Origin: Flavobacteriales bacterium
GTDB taxonomy: Bacteria; Bacteroidota; Bacteroidia; UBA10329
NCBI GenBank assembly: GCA_016124845.1
Contig: WGMW01000032.1
Coordinates: forward strand, 1 to 46,189
Reading direction: 5' to 3'
DNA length: 46,189 nt
Shown here: piece by piece, positions 41,701-46,189 of the stretch
Numbering within the stretch: position 1 is the stretch's first letter
Layout of the letters: each line of letters opens with the position of its first letter
Notes under the pieces: generated by a model
The model's database searches: none
Seen by the model: the letters and a program-made list of their open reading frames with translations, nothing else
Told to the model about the DNA's origin: nothing
Program-made: the position numbers and the translations under genes

Positions 41701-43141
41701 CACATTTACAGACACAAGCGTGGTCAGCGGTACTCATTCCACCTTCTGGGACTTCGGCAACGGTTCCACATCATTCCAGAACCCCGGTAGTAGCGCCTAC
41801 ATCAGTGGCGACTATGAGGTGACCATGATCGTGAATTCATCTTTCGGCTGCTCAGATACGGCCCATCTGGACATCCATGCCATCAACCCGGAAGGCTCGT
41901 TCACCATCGATAAGAATACCATCTGCCGAGGCGAAACAATTACGTTTACACTGGAAGACACCAGTCAGGTCTATGATTACTTCTGGGATTTTGGAGACGG
42001 TAATTCCGCTTCGAATGTGAATCCGGTATCACATACCTACACGTTCGTGCCGCCATCTGGGCAAACGGTGGGCAAGTTGGTGGTTTCCGGTCTTTTCGGT
42101 GCCTGTCCCGATCAGTCCACTATTCCAATCAACATCCACGAAGTGGTGGCCAATTTCATACGTAATGATGGAATAGATACTGCGCTGTGCTTTCAGCCGT
42201 TCCCGATCACAAATACATCGCTCAATTCGGATGTGTTCTACTGGGATTTCGGCTTTGGCCAACCGACAACGATCGAAAATCCCGGTGTGGTGGATTTCCC
42301 CGGTCCGGGAGATTATGATGTGACGCTCGGTGTGCTCAATACGTTATTGGGCTGTAACGATACCATTGTCAAAACCGTCAGGCTGTTTCAAATTCCCACG
42401 GTTGAAGGATTGGGAGATACCATCTGCGAAGGAAACGTGGGAGACCTGCAAGTAGTGAACATTGAGCCGACCTCATCTTATGTTTGGCGGTCGACCGTGG
42501 AGGTGACCGACTCGACCGCAGCCATCACCACATCGGCCCCTTTGCTTACGGCAGATTATGAGGTGATGGTTGTTGATACCAATGGCTGTTCGGATGTGGA
42601 CACAGCCACCATTTTCGTGATCAATCCATTGGCGCTATCGGACTGGGACACCACCATTGTGATCGGTGATTCCGTCTGTCTGCCCATGAGTGCAGAGGCC
42701 GGCCTCTACATATTTACCTGGACCCCACCGGACGGATTGGACTGCGATACCTGCGGAAGCCCCTGTCTGCAACCGATGGAAAAGGTTACTTATTCGGTTT
42801 CTGTGAGTGACATTCTCGGCTGTTTTACGGCCCATGCCGATTACACCGTGGACATATATCCCGAAACATTCCTTGCCATGCCTACCACCTTCACGCCCAA
42901 CGGAGACGGCCACAACGATGTGGTATCTGTTGAAGGTTGGGGCATCAAAGAACTGGTGGAGTTCAGGATCTTTAACCGATGGGGCGAGGAGGTGTTCTCA
43001 ACCACCGACAAGCATCAGGGATGGGACGGACGCTTTAAAGGTGTGCTTCAGAACAATGATGTTTATGCCTACAGGATAAAAGCAACCACCTGGCGTGACG
43101 AATTGAAGACACTTGAAGGATACATCAACCTGTTAAGGTAA
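38786..43141 (+). CDS. Giant PKD-repeat surface protein with gliding-motility (type B T9SS) C-terminus
   Basis: 1451 residues from ATG 38786 (a TTG lies one codon upstream). Signal peptide MRHLFLFLGLFLIGSAFQ. About 13 PKD-type units follow, each marked by a turn such as FWDFGDG, YNWVFGDGG, YQWDFGNGN, WEWHLGDGT, ISWDFGDGS, FDWDFMDGG and YFWDFGDGN, with many Cys pairs between units. The C-terminal about 90 residues (AMPTTFTPNGDGHNDVVSV, FRIFNRWGEEVF, WDGRFKG, DVYAYRI) are the CHU_C/type B sorting domain. It is a secreted, surface-attached adhesin-like protein, divergent from the M43-porP-ompA operon that probably serves it. Confidence 0.95.
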   Translation: MRHLFLFLGLFLIGSAFQETNGQTANMSQGCAPLTVSFTAPSGSGPTHFWDFGDGATATLQNPQNTFTDPGTYTVEYHATASGPIIGTVTINVYEQPTPEFTADPETGCPPLNVSFQDATQLASGITISSYNWVFGDGGSANGASPNHVFTNSGSFYVSLQITTNMPSCNVTQLYDDAIVVTNGPTVNFSTDPNPAVSCDPPLTVSFTNNSSSPNTLSYQWDFGNGNTSSVEDPAAQTYSQNGNYIVTLTATDPSGCASTYQRPVNVGSPTTDFVIPDTVCLGQSIQMDNQSSPGSYQWVFAAGTTPPSSSQMEPLVTFNTAGLQDVTLTTYSGQCSSSLTVQIFVEEASAAFTSTPEYACSQPMDVQFTPNNTGYSEYHWLFGDSTTSNLVSPDHTYFFPDTQQYSWNGLDTLVTQLIVVSSAGCRDTVTVRDTLWRPNAVFFPDVAEGCVPLTVTFSDSSTSNEDIVAWEWHLGDGTVVNASNGNPQTVTFTQVGHFASYLIITNAAGCRDTSYKVITIVGDQLTPDFSVDVTEVCPGDPVQFTNQTAMSDSIDAWHYYSEGNRQFHCYDDPNPTWTYTDETGMMDVTLMVGWNGCYSSTTVNDLINVKGPIAEILLNCECDAPYDVDFSNVSHDFTTISWDFGDGSTSTDSTLTHTYAATGDYTVVLTANNSITGCPTSYDTAIVKIRDIQASFSSDSIICQGQPSPFNAGASQDVFSDCWGGYTYQFDDPTKRPITTPNANQPIGFDNVGDVGVTLIVRDVNGCRDTAHANVYITGIDAAFSLSDTYICTPYDVSFTDLSTSDTTITDWFWSFGDFGTSTDQNPTHTYTNSQDSVTVNFVVTTAAGCVASLDTLITMYSPFSNIGSTPSFTNICVGQTVSFSATDYTAGGSNLSFDWDFMDGGSSQLQNPSHQFDQAGTFTVTLNFTENATGCTGSSIKTVNVQPYPVAGFSTPDADSLGVLCAPSNATFTDTSVVSGTHSTFWDFGNGSTSFQNPGSSAYISGDYEVTMIVNSSFGCSDTAHLDIHAINPEGSFTIDKNTICRGETITFTLEDTSQVYDYFWDFGDGNSASNVNPVSHTYTFVPPSGQTVGKLVVSGLFGACPDQSTIPINIHEVVANFIRNDGIDTALCFQPFPITNTSLNSDVFYWDFGFGQPTTIENPGVVDFPGPGDYDVTLGVLNTLLGCNDTIVKTVRLFQIPTVEGLGDTICEGNVGDLQVVNIEPTSSYVWRSTVEVTDSTAAITTSAPLLTADYEVMVVDTNGCSDVDTATIFVINPLALSDWDTTIVIGDSVCLPMSAEAGLYIFTWTPPDGLDCDTCGSPCLQPMEKVTYSVSVSDILGCFTAHADYTVDIYPETFLAMPTTFTPNGDGHNDVVSVEGWGIKELVEFRIFNRWGEEVFSTTDKHQGWDGRFKGVLQNNDVYAYRIKATTWRDELKTLEGYINLLR

Positions 43142-43175
43142 TTCAGGTTAAATCGTCTTTCATAATTTGGCAGCT

Positions 43176-44057
43176 ATGAAAGAAGGCAAAGCCAGTTTCA
43201 GCGCAGAGATCATTGCCGCCATGCGGGCATTGGAATCCCGAAGACCCGAACACCTCCGTATCTGCTATGACCCGTATGCACGCGAACTCATCCGTTCACG
43301 GTTTCGGTTTGTGGCGCAGAGCAAATTGGTCACCAAGCTCATATTGCGTTATCTCGAAAAGAAAGCCCCTGGCCTACAGGCCGGCATTGCGGCCCGAACA
43401 CGTTACATTGATGATATTGTGAAGAAGGACGTGGCCGGAGCACAGCAGGTGGTCATCCTTGGTGCGGGGCTTGATATGCGTGCTTACCGGTTGGAAGAAT
43501 TGAAACACATTCCTGTATTTGAAGTGGATTTTCCGGCCACACAACAGCTGAAACGTTCCAAACTCAAACATTTGAAGCTGCCGCAACGCGATAAGTTGAC
43601 CTACGTGCCCATCGATTTCAACAAGCAACGATTGAAAGATGCCTTGGATGCAGCAGGCTATGATCCCACGCTCAAAACACTCTTTCTGTGGGAAGGCGTG
43701 ACCATGTATCTTGATGCAAATTCCATCGACATCACGTTGGCCTCCATCCGCGAAGATTCTCCTGCTGGAAGCACCCTCTTCTTCGATTACCTCTACAAAA
43801 AAGTATTGGACGGACTGAGCGGCCTCACCGAAGCAAAAGGTGTCTATCGGTCGCAGTCGTTTGCAGGACGCGGCACCGAACGATACACCTTTGGAATTGC
43901 CAAAGAGGACGTTCCGGAATTCTTGAAAGAGCGAGGGTTTGAACTGATGGAGCACATGAGTGGCGACTCGCTGAAAGAACGCTATTTCCATGGCGAAAAT
44001 GCCAAGCGTTACGTGTTCCGCGTCTGTGGTTTCGTACATGCCAGAACAATCGACTGA
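43176..44057 (+). CDS. LCM-type class I SAM methyltransferase
   Basis: 293 residues from ATG 43176 (a TTG nine bases upstream is in frame). The layout is that of the leucine carboxyl methyltransferase-like/TIGR00027 family: AMRALESRRPEHLRICYDPYA, AARTRYIDDIV, VVILGAGLDMRAYRLE (SAM-binding) and TLFLWEGVTMYLDANSIDIT. Substrate unknown; cytosolic. A TAATTTG box lies 6 bp before the ATG. It follows the PKD gene by 34 bp but has no clear functional link. Confidence 0.92.
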   Translation: MKEGKASFSAEIIAAMRALESRRPEHLRICYDPYARELIRSRFRFVAQSKLVTKLILRYLEKKAPGLQAGIAARTRYIDDIVKKDVAGAQQVVILGAGLDMRAYRLEELKHIPVFEVDFPATQQLKRSKLKHLKLPQRDKLTYVPIDFNKQRLKDALDAAGYDPTLKTLFLWEGVTMYLDANSIDITLASIREDSPAGSTLFFDYLYKKVLDGLSGLTEAKGVYRSQSFAGRGTERYTFGIAKEDVPEFLKERGFELMEHMSGDSLKERYFHGENAKRYVFRVCGFVHARTID

Positions 44058-44140
44058 CAGCCACTATTCCCAAACCTAACCGTTATCAGTTCGGATGAAA
44101 GTTCGACCTGATACATTCGCACCGGATCAACGAAAAGAAG

Positions 44141-44842
44141 ATGAGAAGCATAGTGATAATGATATTGTTTGTTTCAGGTTTTTACCTGAACGGATTGGCG
44201 CAACAGACGGTGAGCGTAGATATTTTCCGCGAACTGATAGGCAAACAGAAGTCGGTTCAGTTGCTTGATGTGCGCACCCCGCAGGAATTTGCTGGAGGGC
44301 ACTTGTCCAACGCCACCAATGCCGATGTGCGTAGTGACGCCTTTGTCGGCCAAACAGATAAATTGAAGAAAGACGAACCCGTTTTCGTGTACTGCCTTTC
44401 GGGCGGAAGAAGTGCCGGTGCTGCCAAGAAACTGGCAGGTCTTGGCTTTAAGGAGGTCTATGACATGAAAGGCGGCATTATGGCGTGGAAGAATGCTGGC
44501 CTTCCGATTGAAGCAGCTACCAATGCTCCGGACAGAAAAGGCATGAGCAAAGCAGATTACGACCATGCGATCTCGTCAGACATTCCTGTACTTGTAGATT
44601 TTTACGCCCCTTGGTGCGCCCCATGCAAAAAGATGTCGCCCATGTTGGATGAGATGACCTCAACGTACGGCAACGACTTTAAACTACTGAAGTTGAATGC
44701 CGATGAGAACGACATTCTGATGAAAGAACTTTCCATTACTCAGATACCGACATTTCTGATCTATAAGAATGGAAAAATGACATGGAAACATGTTGGAGCT
44801 ACCGAAAAGGAAACGCTGGTTACGGAACTTGGCCTGAAGTAA
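44141..44842 (+). CDS. Exported rhodanese-thioredoxin fusion
   Basis: 233 residues. Signal peptide MRSIVIMILFVSGFYLNGLA places it in the periplasm. Residues about 22-115 are a rhodanese domain (LLDVRTPQEFAGGHLSNATN; active Cys in FVYCLSGGRSAGAA). Residues about 125-233 are a thioredoxin domain with VLVDFYAPWCAPCKKMSPML (active site WCAPC) and the cis-Pro region ITQIPTFLIYKNG. It could receive sulfane sulfur on the rhodanese Cys and reduce it with the thioredoxin Cys pair. Single gene with an A-rich AAAAGAAG leader. Confidence 0.94.
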   Translation: MRSIVIMILFVSGFYLNGLAQQTVSVDIFRELIGKQKSVQLLDVRTPQEFAGGHLSNATNADVRSDAFVGQTDKLKKDEPVFVYCLSGGRSAGAAKKLAGLGFKEVYDMKGGIMAWKNAGLPIEAATNAPDRKGMSKADYDHAISSDIPVLVDFYAPWCAPCKKMSPMLDEMTSTYGNDFKLLKLNADENDILMKELSITQIPTFLIYKNGKMTWKHVGATEKETLVTELGLK

Positions 44843-44954
44843 TGGCCTACGCCAGTTTCATGACCGAAACATCGATTTCACTTACCCTATAGAGAATACA
44901 CTTCTTCTACGGTCCGATAACCTATACTTTAGGCTCGATAGCTCCTGCTTAATT

Positions 44955-44984
44955 GAGTCTGTTCAATAAACTGTGTCAGATGTC
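44955..44984. repeat. Candidate left end of the IS256-family element
   Basis: GAGTCTGTTCAATAAACTG followed by TGTCAGATG, about 38 bp before the transposase start, has the look of an IS256-type terminal inverted repeat (purine start, then TCTGTTCA-like core). The right end is outside the window, so the repeat and the target duplication cannot be matched. Confidence 0.35.
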
Positions 44985-45021
44985 AGATAGATAGATTTGA
45001 TAACCGATAGACACAGAAAAG

Positions 45022-46189
45022 ATGGAAGAACAGAAGAAAGACAGATTTGACTATGCCAACTTTGAGCGGGATGCGATAGAGGCCCTAAAGAACGGCAAAG
45101 AGCTTGGAGGCAAGGACGGAGTTCTGGCCCCCATGCTGAAGCGACTGCTTGAAGCAGCGATGGAGGGCGAGATGGACGCCCATCTGAAGGAGACGGACAC
45201 CCCCAACAGGCGCAACGGCAGGATGGGCAAGAAGGTGAAGACCGGCTTCGGCAGTATCGAAGTGAACACGCCCAGAGACCGTAACAGCAGCTTTGAGCCG
45301 GAGATACTTCCCAAGCGGCAGACCACCTTGGGCGCATCGTTGGACCACAAGGTGATAAGCCTGTACGGCATAGGCATGAGCTACGCGGACATCTGCGCTC
45401 ACTTGGAGGAACTCTACGGGGTTACCACCTCACCGGCCACATTGAGTGCCATCACCGACCGCGTGATAGACGAGGTGAAGGCCTGGCAGGGACGGCCATT
45501 GGAGAGCGTCTACCCGTTCGTATGGCTGGACGCGATACACTACAAGGTGAAGGAGAACGGAGGCATCCGCAGCAAGGCGGTGTACTGCATGCTGGGGGTG
45601 AACCGCGAAGGCATCAAGGAACTGCTGGGCATGTATGTGGGCGAGAACGAAGGCGCAAGGTTCTGGCTCAGCGTCATCAGCGACCTTCAGAACCGTGGTG
45701 TGAAGGACATCATCATTGCCAGTGTCGATAACCTCAAAGGCCTGTCCAACGCCATCAAAAGCGTGTTCCCCCATACCGAGGTGCAGCTCTGCATCGTACA
45801 TCAGATACGCAACTCCATGAAGAATGTACCCTATAAGCAAAGACCACAGGTCGTTGAGGCCCTCAAGGCCATATACACCGCCCCATCAAAGGATCAGGCA
45901 GAGGTGGCCCTTGCCAAGTTGGAAGAGAACTGGGGCGGGCAATATCCGGCCATGGTCAGAAGCTGGCTCAATAACTGGGAAGAGCTCAGCAACCACTTCA
46001 AGTACCCAGATGCCATCCGCAAGCGGATATACACCACCAACCCCATAAAGAGCTTCCACAGCCAGCTCAGAAAGGTCACCAAGACCAAGCGTGTGTTCCC
46101 TTCGGACATGGCACTGATGAAGCTACTGTACCTCGTGCAGGAAAACCTGTCTAAGAAGTGGAACACACCCGTCTTGGATTGGAAACAGA
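45022..46189 (+). mobile_element. IS256-family transposase, cut by the window edge
   Basis: 389 codons are visible with no stop before the edge; the family is about 400 residues, so little is missing. Mutator/IS256 blocks: MEGEMDAHLKETDTPNRRNG near the N-terminus, FVWLDAIHYKVKE (first Asp, D170), IASVDNLKGLSNAI (second Asp, D236) and the Cys/His region QLCIVHQIRNSMK. In the block that should read YTTNxIES it reads YTTNPIKSFHSQLRK: the position of the catalytic Glu (341 in IS256) is Lys343 here, so the copy may be inactive. The element's right end is not seen. Confidence 0.93.

Noticed and set aside
43141-44140. LCM methyltransferase and rhodanese fusion as part of the T9SS locus
   Set aside because: They have separate starts and no shared family link; only proximity supports it.

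Overview
This window reads as chromosomal DNA of a Bacteroidota bacterium, most likely Flavobacteriales-like. The evidence is: type IX secretion (T9SS) C-terminal sorting domains on secreted proteins; a PorP/SprF protein next to an OmpA/TPR protein and a giant PKD protein with a gliding-motility-type C-terminus; promoters of the TAnnTTTG type; and typical Bacteroidota families such as FISUMP lipoproteins and an NRAMP-universal stress protein fusion. No tRNA, rRNA, CRISPR array or prophage was recognised. About 42 protein genes are supported, the last one running off the right edge.

Layout. 1-2700 is repeat-rich and holds one hypothetical gene. 2725-9044 carries an M1 peptidase, rpmB, a FISUMP lipoprotein, cinA and a DUF885 protein. 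9095-11440 has a MarR regulator, a beta-propeller lipoprotein and elbB. 11546-17767 is a tight minus-strand operon: acetyltransferase, sodium:solute symporter, M20 amidohydrolase, two different fold-type III PLP racemases and an MscS channel. 17920-23867 holds a ygiD-like dioxygenase and housekeeping genes (methyltransferase, map, HAD phosphatase, gpmA), then leucyl aminopeptidase coupled to a deformylase-like protein that has lost its active site. 24038-26579 is a metal operon (DtxR/MntR regulator plus MntH-USP). 27027-31888 contains an M19 dipeptidase, an orphan vsr endonuclease translationally coupled to a protein made of exact 25-residue repeats, a GNAT, a hypothetical and a T9SS-exported GH28. 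32023-34805 has a YHYH-domain T9SS protein and a YeeE pair behind a perfect CRP/FNR-type palindrome. 34812-43141 is a T9SS surface locus: M43 protease, PorP/SprF and OmpA on the minus strand, divergent from a 1451-residue PKD protein. It is followed by a methyltransferase, a rhodanese-thioredoxin fusion and an IS256-family transposase cut by the window edge.

Working together. The MarR gene and the ygiD-like gene share a nearly identical palindromic operator (16 of 18 bases), which suggests a small regulon. The M20/racemase/symporter operon looks like uptake, deacylation and racemisation of an acylated amino acid or peptide. PKD adhesin, PorP/SprF and OmpA form a secretion/attachment unit. Several intergenic repeat families, including paired hairpins with covarying stems, fill most gaps between genes. 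Function calls rest on motif recognition by eye; no database search was run.
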